Shown: positions 1 to 8,635, counted from the stretch's first letter. The stretch: 64,000 bases of DNA from an uncultured Eggerthella sp. (GCA_937998355.1 CALLDI010000007.1:124001-188000); one strand, 5' to 3'. Notes: generated by a model from the letters alone, not told the origin. Program-made: numbers and translations.

Positions 1-369
1 TCGGACGACCCTTCAGATAACGCTTCCGCAAACGATCATGACGACGGCTCTACTTCTGCCGAGACAGACGATGGTGGCAGCGATATATCCGATGCGGACG
101 CGGGCGAAATGGATGAGCCTGGAACTTCCGAAGAGCGAGCAAGCAACCAAGGAGATGGTCTTTCTCCTGATCGGGCAGCGCATGAAGAGACCTCGCGCAA
201 GTCGAATGCTTCACCCTACGCAAAGACCGGCGAAGCCATCATGCCACTGGTCTGCTGCGCGCTCGCGGGCGCCACGCTTGGAGCCGCGCTCATCGTACAT
301 TCCCGCCGAAAGAAGAAACGCGCGTTCGAGAAACAGCGGCAACTTTTCCGGAAATACCTGAAGCCATGA
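1..369 (+). CDS. C-terminal part of a cell-wall-anchored surface protein (5' end outside window)
   Basis: The reading frame is open from base 1, so only the last 122 codons are present. The visible part begins with a low-complexity Asp/Ser/Gly-rich stalk (about residues 1-70), followed by YAKTGE (residues 73-78), a hydrophobic segment (about 80-99) and a basic tail starting SRRKKKR. This is the layout of a sortase sorting signal (LPxTG-like motif, membrane segment, positive tail), although the motif has Tyr-Ala in place of Leu-Pro. The stop overlaps the start of the sortase gene by 4 nt (ATGA), so the two are probably translated together and the protein is the likely substrate of that sortase. 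The function of the exported part cannot be seen. I am confident it is a real gene and moderately confident of wall anchoring. Confidence 0.75.
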   Translation, partial: SDDPSDNASANDHDDGSTSAETDDGGSDISDADAGEMDEPGTSEERASNQGDGLSPDRAAHEETSRKSNASPYAKTGEAIMPLVCCALAGATLGAALIVHSRRKKKRAFEKQRQLFRKYLKP

Positions 370-1118
370 GGTGGAAACGACAAGCACGGTGGCTCTTCTG
401 CATCGGAGCCACACTTCTCATCATCTCTTCAGGGGTCCTGATCAGCCTCTATCTTATGGGAGCGCGTTCTAATCCCACCCCGAGCCCTAACGACAGCTTC
501 TTCGGCTTGGAACGCTTGATGGATGCGCCCGCAGATTCAGACGACGGTTTCGTCAAGGTCGATTGGGAGTACTGGGAGCAGATCAACCCAGATATAGTCG
601 GTTGGGTGAACATCGAGGATACGAGGATCAACTATCCTATCTTGCGCGCACCAGCGGACAATCCTACGTACTATCTTCACCACGATATCTATCGCAACTA
701 CAGCGTCTACGGTGTTCCTTGTCTCGATACAGACGATGCGCAATCCGACCTACTCACGCTCAACGCCATCGTCTACGGGCATCACATGGACAACGGCTCG
801 ATGTTCAGCGACTTCGCCTCCTACGACGATGAAACCTACGCGCGCGAGCACGCCACGATCTACTTACAGACGCCCGCTGGAAAACAACGCTTGAAGGTGG
901 CCTACGCTTGCATCATCGACGGAGATGCGACCGAAAAGAGAACCCAGTTCACAGATGAAGAGGAATTTCGAACCTGGTATGAAGAACAGCGATCGAATGC
1001 CTGCATGGTGCTCGACGATACATGCACGCCACCATACATCGTCACGTTCTGCACGTGCTCATACCATCAGTTCAGCAATGAGCGCACTTTGGTCGTTTGC
1101 ATCCCTGACTACGCGTGA
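366..1118 (+). CDS. Class B sortase
   Basis: A 250-residue transpeptidase that would cleave sorting signals of exported proteins and join them to the cell wall or to pilin subunits. An N-terminal signal anchor spans about residues 9-31. The catalytic set is visible: His139 in YGHHMDNGSMF, Cys231 in TFCTCSY and Arg240 in SNERTL. The YGHHM..GSMF block and the long insert before the Cys are typical of class B rather than class A or C enzymes. The start overlaps the stop of the preceding anchored protein, suggesting a dedicated enzyme-substrate pair. Its 3' end overlaps the convergent rRNA methyltransferase gene by 10 nt. The family is certain; the substrate is inferred from adjacency. Confidence 0.93.
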   Translation: MRWKRQARWLFCIGATLLIISSGVLISLYLMGARSNPTPSPNDSFFGLERLMDAPADSDDGFVKVDWEYWEQINPDIVGWVNIEDTRINYPILRAPADNPTYYLHHDIYRNYSVYGVPCLDTDDAQSDLLTLNAIVYGHHMDNGSMFSDFASYDDETYAREHATIYLQTPAGKQRLKVAYACIIDGDATEKRTQFTDEEEFRTWYEEQRSNACMVLDDTCTPPYIVTFCTCSYHQFSNERTLVVCIPDYA

Positions 1119-2467
1119 TCGAGCACGACGATGTTCTCGATGTGGTCGGTATGCGGGAACATATCGACTGGCTGGATCGTCTTCAAGCTATAGCCTCCGC
1201 GCTGCAGCGCTGCGACATCGCGAACCTGCGTCTTGGGATTACAAGAGATGTAAACAATGCGCTTCGGTTGCAGATGCACCGTCGCCTCCAGAAATTCCTC
1301 GCTCGCGCCCGCACGCGGCGGATCCATGAATAGCACGTCGATCGATCCCTCGCGTTGCGCCAGCTCATTCATGAACTCGCCCGCATCCTGAGCGACGAAC
1401 GTCGCGTTATCGATACCATTGTGTTTCGCGTTATTGCGCGCGTCGACGATAGCGGCTGCAACCTTGTCGACACCGATCACGCCTGCAGCGATGGTGCTCT
1501 GCTTGGCAGGATCGCTCGCATCTACATCATGCGCCGAATCATCAAAACCCGGTTTGTTCTTGTTCGCTCGATCAGTCTCCCCTTGCGCCTCGCATGATGT
1601 CTTCTCTTGCAGCGCGCGAGCCGCAACAAGGCCTATCGTTCCCGTGCCACAATACGCATCGAGGATACGTTCGTCGCCTTTCAGATCCGCAAGCTCGATC
1701 GCTCTTCGATAGAGCTCTTCTGTCTGAGTCGCATTCACCTGGTAGAAGGAATGAGACGAGATACGGAAGCTCAGCCCGCACAGCTTGTCAAGGATGAAAC
1801 CTGGTCCATAGAGCGCTCTCTCCTTGCCATCTCCCAAGATCACATTCGTATTGCGCGTGTTCACGTTCTGAACGATGGTGATGATCTCAGGACAGCGCTT
1901 CGCCAGATCGCGGCAGAAGCTCTTCGCTCCCGGAAACGCCTCGCCATTGGTGACGAGCGTCACCAGCACCTCGCCACTTTGGTGCCCGACGCGCACGATC
2001 GCGTGACGAAGGAAGCCCTTTCCCGTGTTCTCGTCATAAGGCTCGATGTGATGCTTCGGCATCAGATCGCGAATCGCGAGCACGACCCGTTTCGCTACCT
2101 GATTCTCGAGCAAGCATTCGTCGGTCGGGATGATACGGTGCGTACCGCGCGCATACATACCGCACAGGATCTCTCGCCGCTCTCCCACTCGCACTTGCCC
2201 GCGCTTCTTTCCTTTAGCATTTCGCTCATCGCGATGCGATCGCCCTTTGATACGCTTACCAGGCGCATAGGGCGATATGACCTTATTGCGATAGAAGAAC
2301 GGATCATCCATCCCTAGGATCGGCAGAAACGTCGCACCGTCATTCGCGGCGACCTCTTGAAAGAGCTCTTCTATCTGGGACTGCTTCTGCGAGAGTTGAC
2401 GTGCATACGACACTGCCAGCAGTTGGCAAGCTCCACATCGTGCGTCAACGGGACAAGATCGCTTCAT
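1109..2467 (-). CDS. 23S rRNA (uracil-C5) methyltransferase, RlmD/RlmCD (TrmA) family
   Basis: A 452-residue SAM-dependent enzyme that methylates a uridine at C5, most likely in 23S rRNA. An N-terminal iron-sulfur motif is visible (Cys5, Cys11, Cys14, with Cys118 as likely fourth ligand), and no TRAM domain precedes it. A basic RNA-binding stretch lies at about 70-97. The Rossmann part has DAYCGTGTIG, then DPPRAG from about 382 and the catalytic Cys409 in YISCNPKT. A low-similarity insert around 290-330 (Asp/Lys-rich) is longer than in E. coli RlmD. The gene lies 23 nt downstream of a small unknown gene on the same strand. Which uridine is modified cannot be told from sequence. Confidence 0.92.
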   Translation of the reverse strand: MKRSCPVDARCGACQLLAVSYARQLSQKQSQIEELFQEVAANDGATFLPILGMDDPFFYRNKVISPYAPGKRIKGRSHRDERNAKGKKRGQVRVGERREILCGMYARGTHRIIPTDECLLENQVAKRVVLAIRDLMPKHHIEPYDENTGKGFLRHAIVRVGHQSGEVLVTLVTNGEAFPGAKSFCRDLAKRCPEIITIVQNVNTRNTNVILGDGKERALYGPGFILDKLCGLSFRISSHSFYQVNATQTEELYRRAIELADLKGDERILDAYCGTGTIGLVAARALQEKTSCEAQGETDRANKNKPGFDDSAHDVDASDPAKQSTIAAGVIGVDKVAAAIVDARNNAKHNGIDNATFVAQDAGEFMNELAQREGSIDVLFMDPPRAGASEEFLEATVHLQPKRIVYISCNPKTQVRDVAALQRGGYSLKTIQPVDMFPHTDHIENIVVLDHA

Positions 2468-2490
2468 GATGGCGAACCGCGGATCGAGGC

Positions 2491-2778
2491 CTAGTGAATG
2501 CCGCGCTTCACGCTACGGCGCTTACGCTTCGGCTCTTCGGTCGGTTCACGGAAATCGAGCATCAGCTGTTCTTGGATCGTGCCCTGTTCGGTCTCGGGCA
2601 CACGCTCGATATCGGTAACGGTCCAGCTGATCGCCTCGGAACCGTGCAGTTCGAGCATCTTATAACGAGCATCTTGGATGTTCTGCTTGGAGCCAGCACG
2701 GTATTCGCTCTCGAACTCGATCGAGCTCGACGCGGGTGCCGTACCTAAAGGAGAAACGATGGTCGCACGATATTTCAT
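2491..2778 (-). CDS. Small conserved-looking protein of unknown function (95 aa)
   Basis: I do not recognise this protein. The frame could start further upstream, but the ATG at 2778 is preceded by a perfect AGGAGG at good spacing, so I use it. The product is hydrophilic. The N-terminal half (MKYRATIVSPLGTAPASSS) looks like a beta-strand-rich small domain, and the C-terminus ends in a basic PKRKRRSVKRG stretch that could bind nucleic acid. It has no signal peptide or membrane segment. It lies directly upstream of the rRNA methyltransferase gene on the same strand with a 23-nt gap, so the two are probably cotranscribed; a role with RNA is only a guess. Confidence 0.7.
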   Translation of the reverse strand: MKYRATIVSPLGTAPASSSIEFESEYRAGSKQNIQDARYKMLELHGSEAISWTVTDIERVPETEQGTIQEQLMLDFREPTEEPKRKRRSVKRGIH

Positions 2779-2894
2779 GAAGATCCTCCTTCTGCTCTCG
2801 CATCCACCCAAGCGCGAATCCAAAGGATGCGCTCTGCTTCGTCCGATCGAGACCGTCTTTGCAAGAGACGATCTCGGGTGTTTCGCTCGGCCAG

Positions 2895-4106
2895 CTAGAC
2901 CAGGCGCACGAACTTGCGCTTGCCCACCTGAATGACCGCGCCTTCCAAAAGAGCCGGCTCAACGTTGTATGACTTCGCCGCCAGCGCTTCGCCGTTCACT
3001 TTCACGCCTCCGCCATCGATGAGACGACGCGCCTCGCCGACCGAACCAGCCATGCCTGCATCGCTGATGAGCTTCGCCACATACACGAGGCCCTCTTCGT
3101 TCGGCGTAAGATCGGCTGCGAACTCAGGGATGTCCTCAGGAATGTCGTGCTGCTTGAAGACGCGATCGAACGCGGCTTCCGCCTCAGCTGCCGCAGCTTC
3201 ATCATAATAGGCAGCGACGATGTTCTGGGCGAGCGCACGCTTCACCTTGTTCGGATGGAGCGTTCCATCGGCAAGACCCTTTTCGATCTCGTCGATCTCG
3301 TCGACCGTCTTCGTGGATGCCAGTCGATAGTACTTCACCATCAGTTCGTCCGGAATGGACATGACCTTGCCGAACATATCGTTCGGCGCGTCAGTGAGTC
3401 CGATGTAGTTGCCGTAGCTCTTCGACATCTTCTGCACGCCATCGGTGCCTTCCAGCAGTGGAAGCGTGAGGCAGACCTGCGGTTCCTTGTCCATCTTCTC
3501 CATGAGCTCACGACCAGCGAGCAGGTTGAAGAGCTGGTCGGTACCACCCAGCTCGACATCGGCATCGATGCAGACCGAGTCGTATGCCTGCATGGTGGGA
3601 TAGAGGAATTCATGCAAACTGATGGGCTGATTGTTGTTGTAGCGCTTCGTGAAATCGTCGCGCTCGAGGATGCGCGCGACCGTGAAGTTAGAGGTGATCT
3701 TCAAGAGTCCTTCCAAGTCGAGCGCGAGCAGCCACTCGGAATTGAAGCGCAGCGTGGTCTTCTCAGGATCGAGGATCTTGTAGGCCTGCTCGATGTAGGT
3801 CTTCGCGTTCTGTTCGACCTGTTCGCGCGTGAGCGGCGGGCGCGTGACGTTACGACCGGAAGGATCACCGATGAGCGCCGTACCGTCACCGATGATGAGC
3901 GTGACCTGATGACCCAGATCCTGGAACGCACGCAGCTTGCGCAGCGGCACCGCGTGACCCAGATGCAGATCGGGCGCCGTAGGGTCCACACCCAGCTTGA
4001 TGTTGAGCGGCTCGTTGCGCTCGAGCTTATCCATCAACGCCTTTTCAGGAATGATCTGGGCTGCGCCAGAAGCGATCACACGGAACTGTTCTTCTGCTGA
4101 AATCAT
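2895..4106 (-). CDS. tyrS: Tyrosyl-tRNA synthetase
   Basis: A 403-residue class I aminoacyl-tRNA synthetase that charges tRNA-Tyr. The HIGH-type signature is HLGH at residues 48-51 and the second signature is KMSKS at 227-231. The tyrosine pocket block GGTDQLFNLLAGREL is at about 188-202, and an S4 RNA-binding domain occupies the last 60 residues or so. The KMSKS form (rather than KFGKT) places it in the TyrZ-like clade of bacterial enzymes. The ATG at 4106 follows AAAGAGGATCG. Nothing resembling a T-box leader is visible upstream. Length and motifs match the family fully. Confidence 0.97.
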   Translation of the reverse strand: MISAEEQFRVIASGAAQIIPEKALMDKLERNEPLNIKLGVDPTAPDLHLGHAVPLRKLRAFQDLGHQVTLIIGDGTALIGDPSGRNVTRPPLTREQVEQNAKTYIEQAYKILDPEKTTLRFNSEWLLALDLEGLLKITSNFTVARILERDDFTKRYNNNQPISLHEFLYPTMQAYDSVCIDADVELGGTDQLFNLLAGRELMEKMDKEPQVCLTLPLLEGTDGVQKMSKSYGNYIGLTDAPNDMFGKVMSIPDELMVKYYRLASTKTVDEIDEIEKGLADGTLHPNKVKRALAQNIVAAYYDEAAAAEAEAAFDRVFKQHDIPEDIPEFAADLTPNEEGLVYVAKLISDAGMAGSVGEARRLIDGGGVKVNGEALAAKSYNVEPALLEGAVIQVGKRKFVRLV

Positions 4107-4151
4107 CGATCCTCTTTCATTGTTTTAGCTTGAATATTCAGCATACCAAAA

Positions 4152-4189
4152 GTGCGCCGCTTCGCCAGCATATGAGGCGATCGGCGCAC
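4152..4189 (-). terminator. Probable rho-independent terminator after the SpoU methyltransferase gene
   Basis: The arms GTGCGCCG (4152-4159) and CGGCGCAC (4182-4189) pair, with further pairing inside the loop. On the minus strand the stem is followed by CTTTTGG, a short T run. It sits between the SpoU gene end (4214) and tyrS start (4106). Confidence 0.6.
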
Positions 4190-4213
4190 GATAAATACGC
4201 GAATGAGAGCGCG

Positions 4214-5071
4214 CTACAAGCGAGCGCGCAATTCCCAGAAAGCGACCGCGGAAGCTGCTGCCACGTTGAGCGAATCGACGCCCTCGCGCATCGGGATCTT
4301 CGCCACGAAATCGGATGCCTCGATGGTCTTCTGCGAAAGCCCGTCGCTTTCGGTCCCAAGAAGCACCGCAAGTTTCTTCTGGTCTTGCAGGCGCGGATCG
4401 TCGAGTTCGACCGATTCATCATGCAACGCGAGCGCTACGGTCGTGAACCCGAGCTGCTCGAGCGCCTCGACGCCCGACTCGTGCCATTCGTCCACCGTGC
4501 CCTCGAAGCGCGTCCACGGGATCTGGAACACCGTCCCCATCGAAACGCGGATCGCACGGCGATACAGCGGATCGCAGCAACCAGGGGTAATGATGAGGGC
4601 ATCGAATCCGAGCGCTGCCGCGTTACGGAACACCGCGCCCACGTTCGTATGATTCGTGATGTCTTCGAGCACAGCGACGCGACGCGCGTCATGCAGCAAC
4701 TCACCCAAACTTGGAAGCGGTTTGCGCTTCATGGCACAAAGGACGCCTCGTGTCAGCTCGAAGCCCGTTAGCTTCTCGATCTCTTCTGAAGGCGCAACGA
4801 AGATGGGGACATCACCCTCCGCCTCGGAAGAAGGCGCGCAAAAATCCGTCTCGATCCGCTCGACCAACGCCGCACTGCGCTGCAAACGATGCTCGGGGAT
4901 CAAAAGCGACTGCGGCAGATAGCCCGCATCGAGCGCGCGCGTGATGACCTTTTCGGATTCAGCGATGAAGATACCCTTCTCGGGCTCCAGGCGATTGCGC
5001 AGTTGCACTTCAGTCAAGCGCACATACGCATCAAGTCGTTCATCTTCTAGTGTCTCAACATGAATGATCAT
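4214..5071 (-). CDS. TrmH/SpoU-family RNA 2'-O-methyltransferase
   Basis: A 285-residue SPOUT enzyme that transfers a methyl group from SAM to a ribose 2'-OH of tRNA or rRNA. An N-terminal substrate-binding domain (about 1-110, with LRNRLEPEKGIFIAESEKV) precedes the knotted catalytic domain. Motif 1 is NHTNVGAVFRNAAALG (about 149-164), motif 2 is LLGTESDGLS, and motif 3 is the C-terminal MREGVDSLNVAAASAV. The length agrees with TrmH-type rRNA/tRNA methyltransferases. The start ATG at 5071 is preceded by AAAGGAGCG. The exact RNA target is not predictable. A hairpin terminator lies downstream, so it is probably transcribed alone. Confidence 0.92.
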   Translation of the reverse strand: MIIHVETLEDERLDAYVRLTEVQLRNRLEPEKGIFIAESEKVITRALDAGYLPQSLLIPEHRLQRSAALVERIETDFCAPSSEAEGDVPIFVAPSEEIEKLTGFELTRGVLCAMKRKPLPSLGELLHDARRVAVLEDITNHTNVGAVFRNAAALGFDALIITPGCCDPLYRRAIRVSMGTVFQIPWTRFEGTVDEWHESGVEALEQLGFTTVALALHDESVELDDPRLQDQKKLAVLLGTESDGLSQKTIEASDFVAKIPMREGVDSLNVAAASAVAFWELRARL

Positions 5072-5156
5072 TCGCGCTCCTTTCGTTCTTCAAGTATACG
5101 CTAGATGAAAGAGCGGGTAGGGGCAGTGAGAGAACGACCCGCTTCCCTGTTCCCAC

Positions 5157-5280
5157 GACTTTAGAGCAGAGAAGCGTTCGGGTTCCAGCGTCGCTTCGGT
5201 CGAGCTAACTTCGCTTACGCGAAGTGGATCTCTCCCTCGCTTTAGCCAAGTCACCCTCATCACTTCCCTGCTCTAAAGTC
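5157..5280 (-). repeat. Inverted-arm repeat, family A, copy 1
   Basis: Outer arms GACTTTAGAGCAG (5157-5169) and CTGCTCTAAAGTC (5268-5280) are perfectly complementary. They enclose a core (about 5187-5252) nearly identical to those at 7679-7743, 20866-20923 (reversed), 39655-39719 and 52261-52320 (reversed). The core has an inner stem ACTTCGC/GCGAAGT. Just outside the left arm, 5135-5152 repeats the head of the family B element. It lies downstream of groL; the strand given is the sense favoured by G-U pairing in other copies. Confidence 0.8.
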
Positions 5281-5293
5281 TCACGAAAAAAAA

Positions 5294-5317
5294 GAAAAGC
5301 TCCCGGAGGAGCTTTTC
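5294..5317 (-). terminator. Rho-independent terminator of groESL
   Basis: Stem GAAAAGCTCC (5294-5303) with GGAGCTTTTC (5308-5317), loop CGGA. On the minus strand it is followed by a run of eight T, 30 nt after the groL stop. Confidence 0.9.
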
Positions 5318-5347
5318 TTTTTATGCGGACTATCCGTGGAGGGTAGA

Positions 5348-6985
5348 TTACATCATGCCCATTCCGCCGCCCATGCCACCTGCGGCAGCGAGTGCGGACA
5401 AATCGGGGCCTTCAGCTGGAATCTCGTTGACGGTCGCCTCGGTGATGAGGATGAGCGCCGCAACGGATGCAGCGGACTGCAGCGCGGTACGGGTCACCTT
5501 CACGGGGTCGTTCACGCCCATGGCGATCATGTTGCCCGTCTCACCATTCGCGAAGTTCACGCCTTCGCCCTTAGGCAGGCTCTTCACCTTTTCGACGACG
5601 ACGGAGCCTTCGTAACCAGCGTTGGTCGCGATGGCGCGCATCGGAGCCTCGAGCGCCTTGCGGATGATGTCGACGCCGACCTTCTCGTCGTTGTCGGTGA
5701 GGTTCAAACCATCGAGCGCCGGGATCGCATTGATGAGCGCAACGCCGCCACCAGCGACGATACCCTCTTCGACCGCAGCGCGCGTTGCCTGCAGCGCGTC
5801 CTCGATGCGGCTCTTCTTCTCCTTGAGCTCGGACTCGGTTGCAGCACCGACCTTCAACACCGCGACGCCGCCAGAGAGCTTAGCCAGGCGCTCCTGAAGC
5901 TTCTCGCGATCGAACTCGGACTCAAGACGCTCGAGCTCTGCGCGCATCGAAGCGACGCGAGCATCGACCGCAGCCTCGTCGCCAGCGCCATCGATGATGA
6001 CAGTGGTGTCCTTGGAGACCTTGACGGTCTTAGCGGTGCCCAGATCTTCGAGCTTCACGTCCGCGAGGGTCATGCCGAAGTCCTTGGAGACGACCTTGCC
6101 GCCCGTAACGACCGCGATGTCCTCGAGGATGCGAGCGCGACGATCGCCGAAGCCCGGAGCCTTGATCGCGACGACGTTCAGGGTGCCGCGCAGCTTGTTC
6201 AGGAGCAGCGTGCCCAGCGCTTCGCCCTCGACGTCTTCAGCGACGATGAGCAGCGGACGACCGGACTTCATGACCTGCTCGAGCAGCGGGATAAGATCCT
6301 GGATGGAAGATACCTTGAGGTCGGTGAGCAGGATGAACGGATCCGCGAGCACAGCTTCCATGCGCTCGGTATCGGTCGCCATGTAAGGCGAGATGTAACC
6401 GCGGTCGTACTGCATGCCCTGAACGATATCGATGTCGATACCGAAGGTCTGGGATTCCTCGACCGAGATGGCTCCGTCCTTGCCGACCGCTTCCATCGCC
6501 TCTGCGATCTTCTTGCCGATCGTTTCATCGCCAGCGGAGATGGTGCCAACGTTCGCGATCTGGTCTTCAGTGGTGACCGCCTGCGCATCATTCTTGATCG
6601 CCTCGACCACCGCTTCGGTCGCGACTTCGATACCACGGCGAATACCCAGCGCATCCGCACCAGCGGTGACGTTGCGAAGGCCCTCGCCCACGATGACGTC
6701 TGCGAGCAAGGTAGCAGTGGTGGTGCCGTCGCCAGCAACGTCGTTGGTCTTCACTGCAGCTTCGCGAACGAGCTGAGCGCCCATGTTCTCGACCGGATTC
6801 TCCAGGTCGATCTCGCGTGCGACCGTAACGCCGTCATTCGTGACGAGCGGAGCGCCGAAAGAGCGCTCGAGCGCAACGTAGCGACCCTTGGGGCCGAGCG
6901 TGACCTTGACCGCGTCTGCGAGCTTCTTGACACCAGCAGCCATACCGCTGCGAGCGTCTGCATCGAATAAGATCTCTTTTGCCAT
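5348..6985 (-). CDS. groL: Chaperonin GroEL (60 kDa)
   Basis: A 545-residue ATP-dependent chaperonin subunit forming the double-ring folding chamber together with GroES. The start MAKEILFDADARSGMA, the ATP-binding VTLGPKGRYV and GDGTTTATLL blocks, and the Gly-Met-rich C-terminal tail (GGMGGGMGMM) are all typical. It is the second gene of the groES-groL operon, 60 nt downstream of groES, under the CIRCE element upstream of groES. The long open frame on the opposite strand of this gene is a codon-bias shadow. Length and sequence match the family with no oddities. Confidence 0.98.
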   Translation of the reverse strand: MAKEILFDADARSGMAAGVKKLADAVKVTLGPKGRYVALERSFGAPLVTNDGVTVAREIDLENPVENMGAQLVREAAVKTNDVAGDGTTTATLLADVIVGEGLRNVTAGADALGIRRGIEVATEAVVEAIKNDAQAVTTEDQIANVGTISAGDETIGKKIAEAMEAVGKDGAISVEESQTFGIDIDIVQGMQYDRGYISPYMATDTERMEAVLADPFILLTDLKVSSIQDLIPLLEQVMKSGRPLLIVAEDVEGEALGTLLLNKLRGTLNVVAIKAPGFGDRRARILEDIAVVTGGKVVSKDFGMTLADVKLEDLGTAKTVKVSKDTTVIIDGAGDEAAVDARVASMRAELERLESEFDREKLQERLAKLSGGVAVLKVGAATESELKEKKSRIEDALQATRAAVEEGIVAGGGVALINAIPALDGLNLTDNDEKVGVDIIRKALEAPMRAIATNAGYEGSVVVEKVKSLPKGEGVNFANGETGNMIAMGVNDPVKVTRTALQSAASVAALILITEATVNEIPAEGPDLSALAAAGGMGGGMGMM

Positions 6986-7045
6986 TGATCGTTTCCTTTC
7001 AGTTTGAGATGTGAGAGCTCCCTGCGGAGCGACGTAGTTGCTTTA

Positions 7046-7336
7046 TTAAGCGGTGTAAACGGCGTAGATATCGTCTGCGCGTAGGATGAGCACTGCCTCA
7101 CCATCCACGTCGACTTCGGTACCGCCGAATTTGCCGTAAAGAACGCGATCTCCCACCTTCACGGGCATGGGAAGATGCTGGCCTTTGTTGTTGATGCGAC
7201 CTTCGCCAACTGCAAGGACGACACCGGTCTGGGGCTTTTCCTTGGAATCAGGAGCGATGTAGAGGCCACCTGCCGTGGTCTCCTGAGCTTCGTCCTGCTT
7301 GACGATGATGCGATCACCGAGCGGCTTCAAGTTCAT
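7046..7336 (-). CDS. groES: Co-chaperonin GroES (10 kDa)
   Basis: A 96-residue lid protein for GroEL. It starts MNLKPLGDRIIVKQDEAQ and contains the mobile-loop region (about 17-34), VGDRVLYGKFGGTEV and the final ILRADDIYAV. The frame is open upstream to 7462, but the ATG at 7336, preceded by AAGGAAAGTACGTA, gives exactly the family length. It is the first gene of the heat-shock operon, 119 nt downstream of a perfect CIRCE operator. Confidence 0.97.
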   Translation of the reverse strand: MNLKPLGDRIIVKQDEAQETTAGGLYIAPDSKEKPQTGVVLAVGEGRINNKGQHLPMPVKVGDRVLYGKFGGTEVDVDGEAVLILRADDIYAVYTA

Positions 7337-7455
7337 TACGTACTTCCTTTCCTTGATGCATCCTCTTATGGATGCCTTGTTACCAGGCGTTATATCTGAG
7401 CTGACTGCCCGAGTTAGGCGACCGATGATACGATCGCAGCAGTGCCAGATAACAA

Positions 7456-7482
7456 TTAGCACTCAAACATGTCGAGTGCTAA
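7456..7482 (-). promoter_or_regulatory. CIRCE operator (HrcA binding site)
   Basis: TTAGCACTC (7456-7464), 9-nt spacer, GAGTGCTAA (7474-7482): a perfect consensus CIRCE inverted repeat. It overlaps the transcription start region of groESL. HrcA is expected to repress here at normal temperature; hrcA itself is not in the window. Confidence 0.97.
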
Positions 7483-7492
7483 CACCTGATTC

Positions 7493-7520
7493 ATAGTATC
7501 AACTTTTTACACTATTGCAA
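7493..7520 (-). promoter_or_regulatory. Housekeeping-sigma promoter of groESL
   Basis: On the minus strand, TTGCAA (7520-7515) and TACTAT (7498-7493) are separated by 16 bp. The -10 lies 10 bp upstream of the CIRCE repeat, the usual arrangement for HrcA repression. Confidence 0.7.
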
Positions 7521-7644
7521 GCAGCGAACCGAGAAAATATAAGCTTTTGTCACTTAGGTTCATGAAACGGTAACGAAGCACACAACTTGCGCATAAATCG
7601 ACCCTATCCGCTCGCCTATCCAATACTTCGTGAGGGCCCTACCT

Positions 7645-7777
7645 ATTAAACACGGCTCACCTTGCAAAAGCTCAGGTTCCGGCGTCGCTTCGGTCGAACT
7701 AACTTGCTTCGCAAGTGGATCTCTCCCTCGCTTTGGCCAAGTCACCTGAATCTTTCGCCAGGAAACCCGTGTTTATT
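7645..7777 (-). repeat. Inverted-arm repeat, family A, copy 2
   Basis: The outer arm at 7645-7655 (ATTAAACACGG) pairs with 7767-7777, with one mismatch, and TCAGGT/ACCTGA (7672-7677, 7744-7749) pair inside. The conserved core is 7679-7743, with inner stem ACTTGC/GCAAGT. The right arm overlaps the stop codon and last codon of nadE, so the element begins at the very end of that gene. The rest of the 436-nt gap between nadE and groES holds only the groESL promoter and CIRCE. Confidence 0.8.
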
Positions 7778-8591
7778 CGTAGAACTTCGCGTCGGGGAAC
7801 GGGGGCTCGATCGCGCGCTTGAACGCGTAGGAATTCGTGCGGCGGATCACATAGGCCACCTCATCCGCATCGAAGCCCTGTGCCGCGATCTCTTCAGCGG
7901 GTTTACCCTGCTCGAAGTGCGCGATGAGGATCTTGTCGAGCGTGTCGTAATCGATGCCCAGCGCCTTCTCGTCTTCAGCGCCAGGTGAAAGTTCCGCACT
8001 GGGCGGCTTCGTGATGATGTGCTCAGGGATGGGCGGCACCTTCCCCTCCGCGATCGCACGCTCGTTCACCCAGCGCGAAAGCGCGAACACATCGGTCTTA
8101 TAGAGGCCGCCAAGCGGCGCGAACGCACCTGAAGTGTCGCCATACATCGTAGAGAAACCCATGGCCGCTTCGCTCTTGTTGCCCGTGTTCACCATCATCC
8201 AGCCGAAGGCATTGGAGAGCGCCATCAGGCACACCATGCGGCAGCGCGCCTGCGTGTTCTCGGACGCGAGCCCTGAAAGGTCGCCCCCGATGCTCGCGCG
8301 CATCGCCTCGACGAACGCCTCGTACGGACCCTTGATCGAGATCGTTTCGGTTTTGATGCCGAGGTTACGGCCAAGCTCTTCTGCATCCGTGATGGAATGA
8401 TCGGTCGAGTACGGCCCGGGAAGCATATAGGCATGCACGCGATCGGCGCCGAATGCATCCACACACATGACCGCCACGAGCGCGGAATCGATGCCGCCTG
8501 AAAGACCCAGCACTACATCAGTGAAACCTGCAGCACTCGCGTATTCTTTCAGCGCTTGCGTGCTGATGGTGTATTTCTGTTCGAGATCCAT
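7773..8591 (-). CDS. nadE: NH3-dependent NAD+ synthetase
   Basis: A 272-residue enzyme that amidates deamido-NAD with ammonia and ATP, the last step of NAD synthesis. The PP-loop SGGIDSALV is at about 31-39, and the C-terminal PSAELSPGAEDEKALGIDYD block is characteristic. There is no N-terminal glutaminase (nitrilase-like) domain, so it should use free ammonia, as in B. subtilis. An in-frame start at 8621 is possible, but the ATG at 8591 follows GAGGGGG and gives the family length. It lies 44 nt downstream of hypB on the same strand. Confidence 0.95.
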   Translation of the reverse strand: MDLEQKYTISTQALKEYASAAGFTDVVLGLSGGIDSALVAVMCVDAFGADRVHAYMLPGPYSTDHSITDAEELGRNLGIKTETISIKGPYEAFVEAMRASIGGDLSGLASENTQARCRMVCLMALSNAFGWMMVNTGNKSEAAMGFSTMYGDTSGAFAPLGGLYKTDVFALSRWVNERAIAEGKVPPIPEHIITKPPSAELSPGAEDEKALGIDYDTLDKILIAHFEQGKPAEEIAAQGFDADEVAYVIRRTNSYAFKRAIEPPFPDAKFYE

Positions 8592-8635
8592 GATGCCCCC
8601 TCGCGCAACCAACGATCGCACGATCTCCTACATAA

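Noticed and set aside
5336..6970. A 544-codon plus-strand open frame opposite groL
   Set aside because: It mirrors groL almost exactly and has the Arg/Asp/Leu-rich composition expected of the antisense of a GC-biased gene. groL itself is unmistakable.
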